Shown here piece by piece: positions 42,319 through 51,197 of a stretch of DNA of 64,000 bases. The notes under the pieces were generated by a model. The model was not told where the DNA came from. It did not search any database and saw nothing but the letters and a program-made list of their open reading frames with translations. Position numbers and translations under genes: made by a program. Numbering within the stretch: the first letter of the stretch is position 1; every line of letters starts with the position of its first letter. The stretch is from contig JAFUPV010000019.1 in NCBI GenBank assembly GCA_017472605.1, positions 62,001-126,000 of the forward strand. Reading direction: 5' to 3'. The stretch comes from Lachnospiraceae bacterium. Lineage in GTDB: Bacteria; Bacillota; Clostridia; Lachnospirales; Lachnospiraceae.

Positions 42319-43251
42319 TTACCTGACCTTTCTGTAAAAATCGGAAACAATCTTCTCAGCCGGTTTCCGGTAGATATCATATCCTTTATTTTGCGGCATC
42401 TGTTCTTCGGAATATTGCTTCCAGGCCCAGTCCCAGAGAGCAAATCCGCCGACCCAGTCCCGTTTTTCACAGGCGGAAAACATGGCGTCATACCAGTCGG
42501 CCTGACCCTGCAGATCCACATCGCCGCGAACCGTCCAGTCATTGGGAACAAGATTAGAGCCGACGGTGGACATGCAGCCGCATTCGGCAAAGAAAAACGG
42601 CTTGCCGAACTTTTTGACAACCGCCTCAATCCGGTCCAGCTGACGCTCCCAGTCATGGATCGGATAGTAACCGCTGGAGGAAATCACATCAACCGCATCC
42701 CACCAGTTCACGTTGTGCTCCTGATATTTATCCGTATTATAGGAGACCGATCCGGAAAATTCGGTGCGGATGTCAGCAATCAGGCGGCGCCATTCCTCCT
42801 CGCGCCGCTGCGTCTGAACCATTTCACATCCGGCAATGAACATCTCACAGCCGTATTTCTGGGCAATTTCTGCGAAATGGAGCTGAAAATCGGTATAGGA
42901 GCGGAACCAGTTGCCCCATTTCGGTTCACAGGGGACATCCTCATCAAAAAAGTTGATATGGGCACGCCATGTGCCGTTTTTGCAGTTGACCGTCGGTTTG
43001 AGGGCAACGCGCAGACCCCGGTCCTGGGCGGCCTGGATTGTATGGATCAATTCCTCATCAGACATGGTAGCTTCCGAGCGGAAGTCAATCGTTTCGGACT
43101 GTGCCGTTTCCTGCAGGGCAGCCGGAGCAAGAATAATAAAATCTGCATTCGTCCTGGAAATCAGGTTATCCAGGCTTTTTGCTGCCTCCGGGGTGGAGAG
43201 ACAGCCGCGATGGGCAAAGGGCGCGAAGGTAATTCCTTTGATGTATTTCAT
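42319..43251 (-). CDS. GH113-like TIM-barrel glycosidase
   Basis: The ATG at 43251 is preferred because AGGAGGCGG lies 10-12 bases upstream. The 310-residue protein begins MKYIKGITFAPFAHRG and has LRVALKPTVNCKNGTWRAHI, the GH113 acid/base segment FIAGCEMVQTQRREEEWRRL with Glu at about residue 155, and a candidate nucleophile in PFFFAECGCMS (about 237). GH113 contains beta-mannanases, but many members are unassigned, so the substrate is open. No signal peptide is seen. It heads a minus-strand cluster with mnmM and the SDR gene. Confidence 0.75.
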   Translation of the reverse strand: MKYIKGITFAPFAHRGCLSTPEAAKSLDNLISRTNADFIILAPAALQETAQSETIDFRSEATMSDEELIHTIQAAQDRGLRVALKPTVNCKNGTWRAHINFFDEDVPCEPKWGNWFRSYTDFQLHFAEIAQKYGCEMFIAGCEMVQTQRREEEWRRLIADIRTEFSGSVSYNTDKYQEHNVNWWDAVDVISSSGYYPIHDWERQLDRIEAVVKKFGKPFFFAECGCMSTVGSNLVPNDWTVRGDVDLQGQADWYDAMFSACEKRDWVGGFALWDWAWKQYSEEQMPQNKGYDIYRKPAEKIVSDFYRKVR

Positions 43252-43667
43252 AGCAGTAATCCGCCTCCTGAAGATCATGTGCTTACCGGAAGCATTTTGC
43301 TTCGCTGATGTAAGTTTCTTTACAGGTCAATTTGTCTGCAGCAGCATTCACTCAGAAGAATCGGCTCCTTTCCGGTAAAATATAGTAAGTAGATCTTCCT
43401 ACAGTATAGCATGTTTTCCTCCGGTCTGCCACTGAATCACGGGTGATTTTACAAAATAATTATATGTTTAAGAAAATAAAAGATCGCAAATCATTACGTT
43501 CCGATTCTATTTTACAATTAATTTTCAAAACAACGGTTCCATTCTTTACAACCGGGCGGTATTCTGTTACCTGTAAGGCAGTCAGCCAGACCGAAACAAC
43601 CAGAAACAGGTGACGACACTTCCTTACCGTATGACCAGTTATATTTCGATTTAATTAGGAGGAAAAC
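43252..43667. other. Divergent intergenic region, no gene seen
   Basis: This 416-base gap between the GH113-like gene and the phosphatase gene should hold both promoters. On the minus strand a TATACT near 43408 follows a weak -35. For the plus strand I see no convincing promoter. GGTT-N11-AACC (about 43529-43555) can form a small hairpin, and a TTTACA lies near 43547. I could not identify a phosphate-box array. Confidence 0.5.
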
Positions 43668-45158
43668 ATGAAGAAGAGTTTGAAGAAAATCACGGCACTG
43701 TCCCTTGCAGGAATGATGGCAACCGCCTGTCTGACACCGGTTATGGCAGCAGAGACAACAACAGAAGAGACCACAGCACCAAAGTATATTTTCCTGTTCA
43801 TCGGCGACGGAATGAGCTATCCGCAGGTTCAGAGTACATCCTACTATCTTGGCGAGATCAATAATGAAGATTCCGAGTTCCCGGTTGGCGAGGCTCTTTC
43901 CTTTATGAATTTCGAGGTTGCAGGCTCTGCTCAGACCTTTGACAGTACCTCTTTCTGCCCGGATTCCGCATCTACCGCAACATCCATTTCCACCGGAAAC
44001 AAGACATACAGCGGAACCATCAACATGGATACCACAATGACCGTTGCCTATGAGACCATCAGTGAGAAGCTGAAGAGCCAGAAGGATTACAAGATCGGCG
44101 TAATCACTTCCGTAAACCTGAATCATGCGACTCCGGCAGCCTTCTATGCACATCAGGCATCCAGAAGCAGCTACTATGAGATTGGTCTGGAGCTGATTGA
44201 GAGCGGCTTTGATTACTTTGCAGGCGGCGGTCTTCTGAAGCCAACCGGAAGCAACAAGGATCAGGCAAACCTCTATGATCTGGCTGCAGAGGCAGGATAT
44301 AATGTAGTAATGACTCAGGAAGAGGCAGAGGCGCTGACCGCTGAATCCGGAAAGTCGATTGTTATCGGCGAAAGACTGGCAGACAGCGATTCCCTTCCCT
44401 ATGACATGGATCTGGAAGAGGGCGAGTGGAACCTGGCTGCTTATGTAGAGAAGGGAATTGAGCTTCTTGACAATGAGAACGGCTTCTTCATGATGTGCGA
44501 AGGCGGAAAGATTGACTGGGCATGTCACGCAAACGATGCAAAGTCCAGCATTACCGATACCAAGGCTCTCAGCGACGCAGTAGAAGTTGCAGTCGATTTC
44601 TATAACGAGCATCCGGATGAGACTCTGATTCTGGTAACAGGAGACCATGAGACCGGTGGTCTGACAATCGGTTATGCAGGAACCAACTATGATACCTTCC
44701 TGAGCAACCTGACCAATCAGACTGTTTCCTATGCAAAGTTTGATTCCGATTATGTGGCAGGCTACAAGGAGAACAACACGTCTTTCGAGGATGTAATGAC
44801 GGATGTTACCGCACTGTTTGGACTGACTGCTCCGGCAGAAGGCGCAGAGACCTATGGCACCGTTGCTCTGACCGAGTATGAGTATGGTCTGCTTCAGGCT
44901 GCTTATGAGAAGACCATGAGCGATTCTGAGGAAGAGCTGACTCAGGCTGAGTATGTTCTTTACGGCAGCTATGAGCCGCTGACAGTAACCATCACACATA
45001 TCCTGAACAACAAGTCCGGTATTGATTTCACTTCCTATTCCCATACTGGTCTTCCGGTTCCGGTATTTGCACAGGGTGTCAATGCAGAGGAATTTGCAGG
45101 ATACTATGACAACACAGATATCTTCAACAAGCTGGCTGCAATGACAGGTGTTGAATAA
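43668..45158 (+). CDS. Secreted alkaline phosphatase
   Basis: The 496-residue protein has a signal peptide with likely signal peptidase I cleavage after PVMA (residue about 27). The alkaline phosphatase core is complete: FIGDGMSYPQ (metal-binding Asp), CPDSASTATSISTG near residue 96 (nucleophile Ser), NHATPAAFYAH, CEGGKIDWACHAND, LVTGDHETGG and YSHTGLPVPVFAQG (zinc His). It releases phosphate from extracellular phosphomonoesters. Before the last block it holds a roughly 90-residue acidic insertion (about 355-445). AGGAGG precedes the ATG, and the stop directly abuts the start of the YibE/F gene. Confidence 0.95.
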   Translation: MKKSLKKITALSLAGMMATACLTPVMAAETTTEETTAPKYIFLFIGDGMSYPQVQSTSYYLGEINNEDSEFPVGEALSFMNFEVAGSAQTFDSTSFCPDSASTATSISTGNKTYSGTINMDTTMTVAYETISEKLKSQKDYKIGVITSVNLNHATPAAFYAHQASRSSYYEIGLELIESGFDYFAGGGLLKPTGSNKDQANLYDLAAEAGYNVVMTQEEAEALTAESGKSIVIGERLADSDSLPYDMDLEEGEWNLAAYVEKGIELLDNENGFFMMCEGGKIDWACHANDAKSSITDTKALSDAVEVAVDFYNEHPDETLILVTGDHETGGLTIGYAGTNYDTFLSNLTNQTVSYAKFDSDYVAGYKENNTSFEDVMTDVTALFGLTAPAEGAETYGTVALTEYEYGLLQAAYEKTMSDSEEELTQAEYVLYGSYEPLTVTITHILNNKSGIDFTSYSHTGLPVPVFAQGVNAEEFAGYYDNTDIFNKLAAMTGVE

Positions 45159-46304
45159 ATGACAGCAGGTAAGAGATTACGGGGCGGACTGGCAGCATAC
45201 AGTCCGCTCCTTCTCGGCGTACTTATGCTGATTGTACTGGTATTTTTGCCAACCGGATATGAGGATGCGGTAATTTACCGGGAATCCATTCCATGCCGGG
45301 TAACGATTCTGGAAGTGGATAACGAAGCAATCGTCAGTGCCGGACTGATTCAGTCCGGCGAACAGTTCTGTAAAATCCGGATTGAGGAGGGGATTTTCAA
45401 AGGTGAGGAAACAACCGGATACAACCTGCTCAGCGGTTCTCTGGAAGCAGACAAAATTTTCAGCATCGGTGATTCCGCGCTGGGAGTTGTCAGCCATTCG
45501 GACGGAACCATTCTGTCTGTCAATCTGATGGACCACTACCGCCTGGATAAAATGGCGATTCTTGGTATTCTGTTTGCTGTTTTTCTGATCCTGTTTGCGG
45601 GCAGAAAAGGCGTCCAGTCCATCATGTCCTTCTTCATTACCATCTTAAGCATCTGGAAAATTCTCATCCCGCTTTGCTTAAAAGGCTATAATCCCATTTA
45701 TGCCAGCCTGATTCTGGTGGCAGTGCTTACGTTTATTATTATCGTTTTTGTCTATGGCTTCGACCGCCGCAGTCTGACTGCAATCCTTGGTTCCATGCTT
45801 GGCGTCATTGCCTGCTGCATCATGGGCATCATTGGAACCAGTCAGTTCAAAATCCACGGCGCTGTTCTGTCCAATTCCACCAGCCTTCTCTATTCCGGTT
45901 ATCAGGATCTGAACCTGACCCAGCTGTTCATGAGCAGCATTTTTATCGGCGCGTCCGGCGCAATGATGGATCTGTCCGTGGACATCACTTCCGCGGTTCA
46001 TGAGGTGGTAGAAAAAAAGCCTGAGATCGGCCGTCTGGAGGCCATTCAGTCCGGCATGCACATCGGCAGGGCTGCCATGGGAACCATGACAACCACCCTT
46101 CTTCTGGCATACACCGGCGGATACATTGCCCAGCTGATGACCTTCATGGCTCAGGGAACACCGGTCTATAACATTCTCAACTACAAATATATGGCGGCTG
46201 AAATTCTGGAAACGGTCGTTGGAAGCTTCGGCCTTGTGCTGGTGGCTCCGTTTACGGCAATTGTGGCCGGTTGTCTGCTGACGCATCGGAAGCAAACGGA
46301 ATAG
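45159..46304 (+). CDS. YibE/F-family membrane protein
   Basis: The 381-residue protein has an N-terminal helix (about 8-30), an extracytoplasmic region (about 31-128) and around seven further helices. IFIGASGAMMDLSVDITSAV (about 260) and GMHIGRAAMGTMTTTLLLAY (about 300) are typical of YibE/F. The function of this family is not established; it has been proposed to act in transport. Its ATG follows the phosphatase TAA without a gap, and its upstream sequence supplies no separate binding site, so translation is probably coupled. Confidence 0.9.
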   Translation: MTAGKRLRGGLAAYSPLLLGVLMLIVLVFLPTGYEDAVIYRESIPCRVTILEVDNEAIVSAGLIQSGEQFCKIRIEEGIFKGEETTGYNLLSGSLEADKIFSIGDSALGVVSHSDGTILSVNLMDHYRLDKMAILGILFAVFLILFAGRKGVQSIMSFFITILSIWKILIPLCLKGYNPIYASLILVAVLTFIIIVFVYGFDRRSLTAILGSMLGVIACCIMGIIGTSQFKIHGAVLSNSTSLLYSGYQDLNLTQLFMSSIFIGASGAMMDLSVDITSAVHEVVEKKPEIGRLEAIQSGMHIGRAAMGTMTTTLLLAYTGGYIAQLMTFMAQGTPVYNILNYKYMAAEILETVVGSFGLVLVAPFTAIVAGCLLTHRKQTE

Positions 46305-46400
46305 AAGAAGCAAGTGCATGAGCGGCAAAAGTATCAGCAGTGAAACGGTTGGAATGATCTGCAGACAGAAAAGAATCCGGACAACTCAAGCATCGCTTGA

Positions 46401-46430
46401 TTGTAATTAATCGTTGGAATCTGCTATACT
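46401..46430 (+). promoter_or_regulatory. Promoter of the XRE-repeat regulator gene
   Basis: TTGTAA (46401-46406), 18 bases, TATACT (46425-46430), about 34 bases before the start codon. Confidence 0.65.
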
Positions 46431-46463
46431 GACGTCAGAAAAACACAGATGGAGGTTACGCAG

Positions 46464-47249
46464 ATGTTTGAAGTAGAAAAAGTGGCAAAGAATATCCGGG
46501 AAGCGAGGATCCGTAAGAATATGACACAGAGCAATCTGGCGGATGAGCTTGGCGTCAGTTATCAGGCAGTGTCCAACTGGGAGCGTGGTAATTCCATGCC
46601 GGATGTTTCCCAATATGAGGATTTGTGCCGGATCCTTGAGACGGATCTGGAGTCGCTGCTTGGATTTTCGTCGGATACCGCAACGGTGAGCAGATTTCTT
46701 GGGAACGGTACGGAAAACGCAGAAATCACAGCGGAAGAACTGACCAGAATTGCGCCGCTGCTTCCGCCGGATCAGCTGAAAGAAAAAACGGAGCACTATG
46801 CAGAAACGAAGCAGATTGACATGAACGTTCTGTGCGGACTGGCGCCGTTTCTGGATCAGGAAACTCTGGGGCAGATGATTGCCGGAATTGTCCAGAGCGA
46901 TGCAGAAATCACCATGGATATGCTGATTGCAATGGCGCCCTTTCCGGATCGGAGTACGCTGGAGATGATGGCTGCCAAAGTGACACCGACCCATATCAGT
47001 GAGCTGCATGGAGTGGCACCGTTTGTATCACCGGATGTGATGGAAATGCTGTATGACCGCCTGGGAGATCAGGAGGAGCTGTCCGTTTCCGATGTAATGG
47101 GACTGGCACCCTTTTTCAGCGGTGCAGCGGTTGACCGGATGGCGGAGAAAGTAACGATAACATGTGCAGAGGAATTGGACGCACTGATGCCCTGGGTTTC
47201 CGGCAGGGTGCTGAGCCGTCTGGCAAAGAAACTTTCATCTGAATATTGA
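46464..47249 (+). CDS. XRE-family regulator with six C-terminal 'APF' repeats
   Basis: The ATG at 46464 is used because GGAGG stands 7 bases before it; the ATG at 46449 lies upstream of that site. The 261-residue protein has an N-terminal HTH_3 domain (5-62; MTQSNLADELGVSYQAVSNW). It is followed by about 170 residues of repeats anchored at IAPLL (96), LAPFL (126), MAPFP (157), VAPFV (184), LAPFF (214) and LMPWV (241), spaced 27-31 residues. Each looks like a helical hairpin, so a small superhelical array is likely, perhaps for protein binding. I do not know this repeat by name. Its targets are unknown; the next XRE gene lies 104 bases downstream. Confidence 0.85.
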   Translation: MFEVEKVAKNIREARIRKNMTQSNLADELGVSYQAVSNWERGNSMPDVSQYEDLCRILETDLESLLGFSSDTATVSRFLGNGTENAEITAEELTRIAPLLPPDQLKEKTEHYAETKQIDMNVLCGLAPFLDQETLGQMIAGIVQSDAEITMDMLIAMAPFPDRSTLEMMAAKVTPTHISELHGVAPFVSPDVMEMLYDRLGDQEELSVSDVMGLAPFFSGAAVDRMAEKVTITCAEELDALMPWVSGRVLSRLAKKLSSEY

Positions 47250-47353
47250 AAATGGGATCGCTCTCGTGCTATACTGGTTTGCAGCATGGGAAGACAGCGT
47301 AAGCCGCACCCGGCGCTGTGGGAACCGGAAATGGAACGAGGGGGAAATGATCC

Positions 47354-47872
47354 GTGGGAAGAGCATCGACAAAAGCAAAGAAAAATATCTATCAGATCCG
47401 CAGAGAGGAACTGGGATTGACCAGAGAAAAAGCCAGTGAAGTACTGGAAACGCTGTCTCCGGAACGGATTGAGAAAATCGAAAGCGAAAAGACGCTTCCT
47501 CATCCGGACGAGGTTCTGACAATGGCGGACGGCTATAAAATGCCGAATCTCTGCAACTACTATTGCGCCAATCAGTGCCAGATCGGAAAGCAATATGTGC
47601 CGGAAGTGAAGGTCAGAGACCTGTCGCAGATCATTCTGGAAATGGTCGCGTCGTTAAATTCCATGCACAGGAAACAGGAACGGCTGATTGAGATTACGGC
47701 GGATGGCCGCATTGAAGAGGATGAAATCAGGGATTTTGTTCATATTCAGGAAGAACTGGAGCGGATTTCGGTCACGGTAGAAACGCTGCAGCTGTGGGCA
47801 GAGCAGATGCTTGCCAACGATGTGATCGACATGGATTTATATAATCGATATAAAAATCGAACAAAAAGATAA
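47354..47872 (+). CDS. XRE-family helix-turn-helix protein with Cys motif
   Basis: The start is a GTG at 47354, with GAGGGGGAA about 8-12 bases upstream. The 172-residue protein has an HTH domain (about 8-66; RREELGLTREKASEVLETLS), a cysteine-containing segment LCNYYCANQCQIGK (about 64-77) and a helical C-terminus (90-165). Small proteins of this design occur widely in Lachnospiraceae, but their function is unknown. The three closely spaced cysteines could bind a metal. It is probably co-transcribed with the preceding XRE gene and ends at a strong terminator. Confidence 0.8.
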   Translation: MGRASTKAKKNIYQIRREELGLTREKASEVLETLSPERIEKIESEKTLPHPDEVLTMADGYKMPNLCNYYCANQCQIGKQYVPEVKVRDLSQIILEMVASLNSMHRKQERLIEITADGRIEEDEIRDFVHIQEELERISVTVETLQLWAEQMLANDVIDMDLYNRYKNRTKR

Positions 47873-47932
47873 AAAGGATTCCGGCAGCAAAATAACCACC
47901 GCTATTTTGCTGCCGGAATCCTTTTCTTTTTT
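47872..47932 (+). terminator. Strong intrinsic terminator
   Basis: The 23-base arm 47872-47894 (AAAAGGATTCCGGCAGC then AAAATA) pairs perfectly with 47903-47925 around an 8-base loop. T-rich sequence follows. Confidence 0.95.
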
Positions 47933-48051
47933 CTGCGAAGAAGGTAAAATGAATACAAGTAAAACCGAGTATGGAAATGAAAGAGAATCCGATACGAAAA
48001 CTGGTTTTGAAAAGAGGTTAAATTACATGTAGAAGGGGTTAACAAAGGCTC

Positions 48052-48080
48052 TTGCCAAAATTGTCAGAATACTGTACAAT
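48052..48080 (+). promoter_or_regulatory. Sigma-A promoter of the flotillin gene
   Basis: TTGCCA (48052-48057), 17 bases, TACAAT (48075-48080), giving a leader of about 155 bases. Within the leader, GAAGC-GGCA-GCTTC (about 48178-48191) forms a small hairpin ahead of the structured ribosome binding site region. Confidence 0.75.
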
Positions 48081-48200
48081 TAACTTATCTTCTTTTGCAA
48101 ATGGCATGCAAATTGAAAAACAATAACAGCAAAGTTGCAGCGTGTGTAAAAATATGCAAAAAGAAAGGGTAAATTAAGAAGCGGCAGCTTCTTTAAGAAA

Positions 48201-48242
48201 GGGGGACGATGCGCACTGCCGGGTCCCGCATCGTGAGCACTT
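48201..48242 (+). promoter_or_regulatory. Hairpin between Shine-Dalgarno-like GGGGG and the flotillin start
   Basis: GGGGG (48201-48205) directly precedes an 8-bp perfect stem ACGATGCG (48206-48213) / CGCATCGT (48227-48234) with a 13-base loop; then GAGCACTT leads to the ATG at 48243. In linear sequence the purine tract is 37 bases from the start. With the stem formed it is only 8 unpaired bases away, the normal spacing. No other binding site lies close to the ATG. Confidence 0.55.
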
Positions 48243-49766
48243 ATGAAGTGGTTAGAAATGTTACTGCAGCCCGTTGTACTGATCCCATCCATCCTTGTGA
48301 TCGTACTGATTCTTCTGTTCGCCATTGGTTACCGAAAGGCACCGCCGGATACCGCGTACATCATCTCCGGTCTGAGAAAGAAGCAGAAGGTCCTGATCGG
48401 CCGCGCCGGAATTAAAATCCCGTTCCTTGAGAGAATGGATACCATCAGCCTGAAGCTGATCTCCATTGACGTCAAGACCTCAAGACCGGTTCCGACTGCT
48501 GATTACATCAACATCCTGGTTGATTCTACCGTCAATGTTAAGGTAAGCAATCAGCCGGAACAGCTGAGAAAAGCGGCAGAGAACTTCCTGAACCAGAATT
48601 CCCAGTACATTGCCAACGTGGCAAGAGAGGTTCTGGAAGGTAATGTCCGTGAGATCATCGGTAAGATGAAGCTGGCTGAGATGGTAAATGACCGTCAGAA
48701 GTTTGCGGAAATGGTAAAAGAAAATGCCGTTCCGGATTTAATGGCAATGGGACTTGATGTCATCAGCTTTAATGTTCAGAACTTCTCCGATGAGAATGGC
48801 GTTATCAATGATCTTGGTATTGATAACATTTCTCAGATTAAGAAGAATGCAGCCATTGCAAAGGCAATCGCCGAGAAAGAAATTTCCATCGAGCAGTCCA
48901 AGGCGGACACAGAGGCAAACAATGCCCGCGTTGCTTCCCAGACAGAGATTGCAAGAAAGAACAATGAGCTGGCAATCCATCAGGCTGAGCTGAAGAGACA
49001 GTCCGATATCAAGAAAGCGGAAGCCGATGCCGCTTATAAGATTCAGCAGGAAGAGCAGCGTAAGACCATCGAGGCAACGACGGTAATGGCAAACATTGCA
49101 CGTCAGGAAAAGGAAGTCGAGCTGCGCAGAAAAGAAGCGGAAGTGCGTGAGCAGATGCTTGATGCAGAGGTTAAGAAGCAGGCAGAAGCGGAGCGTTTCG
49201 CAAGACAGCAGAAGGCAGATGCAGAGCTTTATGAGCGTCAGCGTAAGGCAGAGGCTGAAAAGTTCGAAAAAGAAAAGGAAGCAGAAGCTCAGAAAGTCCA
49301 GGCAGATGCGGAAAAGTACCAGAAGGAGCAGGAGGCAGCTGCAATTGCCGCTCTTGGTCAGGCGGAGGCAGAGGCAATCCGTGCAAAAGGTCAGGCAGAA
49401 GCGGAAGCCATGGAAAAGAAGGCAGAGGCTTATCAGAAGTACACAGGCGCTGCTATGGTTGAGATGCTGGTACAGATCCTTCCTGAGATGGCAGGCAAGG
49501 TTGCTGAGCCGCTGTCCAAGATTGACAAGATTACGATTTTCGGCAATGGAAACGGCGAAGACGGCACCGTATCGCCGGTAGCGGGCAATGTTCCTCAGGT
49601 AATGGCTGCGACCTTCCAGACAATCAAGGAAGCAACCGGAATTGACATGGCTGAGATTGTGAAGGCGAATACCTATGACGCGAAGGTAAACCGCAACATC
49701 AATGTGACCGGCCTGGACGGTGAGAATGCGCAGATTCTGGATGCGGTTGTATCAGAGGAAATCTGA
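48243..49766 (+). CDS. Flotillin-family (SPFH/band 7) protein
   Basis: The 507-residue protein has an N-terminal membrane helix (about 8-28), an SPFH domain (about 30-190, with PPDTAYIISGLRKKQKVLIG), a long Ala/Glu/Lys-rich coiled coil (about 195-430, the flotillin domain) and a C-terminal oligomerisation region (GAAMVEMLVQILPEMAGKVA). It matches bacterial flotillins such as YuaG/FloT in order and length. These organise membrane microdomains and signalling complexes. The NfeD-like partner often encoded with it is not seen here. Initiation is unusual (see the hairpin entry at 48201). Confidence 0.93.
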   Translation: MKWLEMLLQPVVLIPSILVIVLILLFAIGYRKAPPDTAYIISGLRKKQKVLIGRAGIKIPFLERMDTISLKLISIDVKTSRPVPTADYINILVDSTVNVKVSNQPEQLRKAAENFLNQNSQYIANVAREVLEGNVREIIGKMKLAEMVNDRQKFAEMVKENAVPDLMAMGLDVISFNVQNFSDENGVINDLGIDNISQIKKNAAIAKAIAEKEISIEQSKADTEANNARVASQTEIARKNNELAIHQAELKRQSDIKKAEADAAYKIQQEEQRKTIEATTVMANIARQEKEVELRRKEAEVREQMLDAEVKKQAEAERFARQQKADAELYERQRKAEAEKFEKEKEAEAQKVQADAEKYQKEQEAAAIAALGQAEAEAIRAKGQAEAEAMEKKAEAYQKYTGAAMVEMLVQILPEMAGKVAEPLSKIDKITIFGNGNGEDGTVSPVAGNVPQVMAATFQTIKEATGIDMAEIVKANTYDAKVNRNINVTGLDGENAQILDAVVSEEI

Positions 49767-49856
49767 AAACCCCAGAACCTTCAATCGAAGATCCCGGGGC
49801 TGAAAGGGGAGGATAAGTAATAAAATCTTATCTTTGGTAATGTTTTCTGCTGTAAC

Positions 49857-49890
49857 GCCGGTGCCGGGAGGGGGAATCCCGGTCACCGGC
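49857..49890. other. GC-rich inverted repeat after the flotillin gene
   Basis: GCCGGTG-CCGGGA pairs with TCCCGG-T-CACCGGC with one bulged base, around a G-rich loop. No T run follows. It may stabilise the 3' end of the mRNA. Confidence 0.5.
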
Positions 49891-49982
49891 CAGAAGGAAC
49901 GCTTTACTTGTTTCCTCCTGACACCTATAGTATTACCGGACTTACCGGTTCTATTCAGAGAAAAAAATATTTTTGAAACAAT

Positions 49983-50033
49983 ATCAGCCCTGAGTGTGAT
50001 GTGGGAACAGGTTCCCATCTGCTCAGGGCTGAT
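49983..50033. terminator. Bidirectional terminator between convergent genes
   Basis: ATCAGCCCTGAG and CTCAGGGCTGAT form the outer stem, and GATGTGGGAAC / GTTCCCATC the inner one. It lies between the flotillin gene and the opposing membrane-protein gene, and T-rich tracts follow on the minus strand. Confidence 0.8.
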
Positions 50034-50076
50034 TGTCTGCTGTCCCGTCCGGGCTGGCAGAACAGGATATGCGTTT

Positions 50077-51078
50077 TTATTCTTCTTCTTTCAGTTCTTT
50101 AATGATGTGCCGCACCATCTGCTGATGCTCTCTGGAGTAGCCGTAGAAATAGTTGGGATATCTGGTTGTCAGCTCATGGTAGATGACCTGGACGTCTTCT
50201 GCGGTTTTCTGCTTCAGGTTGAATTCGTCTCCGTGGACTGTCACCACATGGATTGTGTAGGACAGGCGCTTGCCCTTCAGCGTGTAGCGCAGCGACGCGT
50301 GGTCATAGGTCCAGAGAACCGACTCCAGCGGGATGATTGCGCTGACATCTTCAGAAAATTCAATCAGATAGTCGCGGGTCAGTACCATGTCACGGGTGCG
50401 GATCAGGCTTCGTTTGCGAAGCTGGCGTTCCGCATCTGCCAGAAGCGCTTCCGGATCACCGTATTTGCGAAGTCTCTGGAAAGCCGGTGTCAGGCGTGGA
50501 TTGCAGCTGAAAATGACGGTCCGGGCAAGCACGGCAAGGGTGGCTGCCAAAACAGCGGCAAGGAGAACGATCAGAAAGATTTCTCTTCGGGTCAGGTACA
50601 CCGTTTCATTGATAAAGAAAGCGGAGGACATGGCATCTACGCCGGAGGCTGTCCAGTTCAGTTTGTTGGCCATTCGGGCATTCAGATCGTGCAGTTCATC
50701 GCCAAACGGATCGATACGTCCGGTAACGGTATAGTTTTCCAGTTCCGGATCGGCAGGCCGTCCGGCGCTGGCTTTGAGAACATAGTACTGACAGCTGTCG
50801 TCCAGCAGGGCATAGTAAAAATGTCCGGTCAGCTGTCCGCCGCTCCAGTAATCCTCTCCGGTGTAGTAAAGCGTTGTCACAGGAGCGTTGATGAACATGG
50901 AACTCTGGGCGGTTCGGTAGGTAATCGGCTCATCCGGCGGCAGCGTTTCCATCCGCAGATAGGAGACCGTCGAAGTCCGGGAGAGCAGGAAAAGAACAGC
51001 GATCAGCAGCAGAATCGGGTAGATCAGGCGCCGGCGCTGGCTTTTTGCAATATAGGATAAAATCATCTCAGCTTTCAT
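50077..51078 (-). CDS. Uncharacterised membrane protein with two helices
   Basis: The 333-residue protein has a membrane helix near 18-36, an extracytoplasmic domain (about 40-165, beginning SYLRMETLPPDEPITYRT), a second helix near 167-188 and a cytoplasmic C-terminus (190-333). The latter contains YLIEFSEDVSAIIPLESVLW followed by strand-like sequence resembling a PH-like fold. It ends in acidic KELKEEE. I recognise no function; similar proteins of unknown role occur in Lachnospiraceae (possibly the DUF6709 group). It stands alone, convergent with the flotillin gene. Confidence 0.75.
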   Translation of the reverse strand: MKAEMILSYIAKSQRRRLIYPILLLIAVLFLLSRTSTVSYLRMETLPPDEPITYRTAQSSMFINAPVTTLYYTGEDYWSGGQLTGHFYYALLDDSCQYYVLKASAGRPADPELENYTVTGRIDPFGDELHDLNARMANKLNWTASGVDAMSSAFFINETVYLTRREIFLIVLLAAVLAATLAVLARTVIFSCNPRLTPAFQRLRKYGDPEALLADAERQLRKRSLIRTRDMVLTRDYLIEFSEDVSAIIPLESVLWTYDHASLRYTLKGKRLSYTIHVVTVHGDEFNLKQKTAEDVQVIYHELTTRYPNYFYGYSREHQQMVRHIIKELKEEE

Positions 51079-51098
51079 GGCAAATCTCCTGAGTATGT

Positions 51099-51127
51099 TT
51101 GACTTTTCATGGGATTATCAGTATAAT
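51099..51127 (+). promoter_or_regulatory. Strong sigma-A promoter of the methyltransferase-hslO operon
   Basis: TTGACT (51099-51104), 17 bases, TATAAT (51122-51127), 70 bases before the likely start codon. Confidence 0.85.
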
Positions 51128-51197
51128 ATGATTTGCGTTTGAGTGCAAGCGCAGTACCGGGAAATTAATAAAATTGTAATGAATGCGAGGGGATTGT

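Noticed and set aside
43379-43420. Operator-like palindrome around GTAAGTAGATCTTCCTAC
   Set aside because: The symmetry is too poor (few matched pairs) to support a binding-site call.
43518-45044. Minus-strand frame opposite the alkaline phosphatase gene
   Set aside because: Antisense to a gene with all catalytic motifs; Cys-rich unstructured sequence.
48209-48415. 68-codon plus-strand frame starting inside the flotillin leader hairpin
   Set aside because: The spacing from GGGGG to this ATG is only 3 bases, and the rest overlaps the flotillin gene out of frame.
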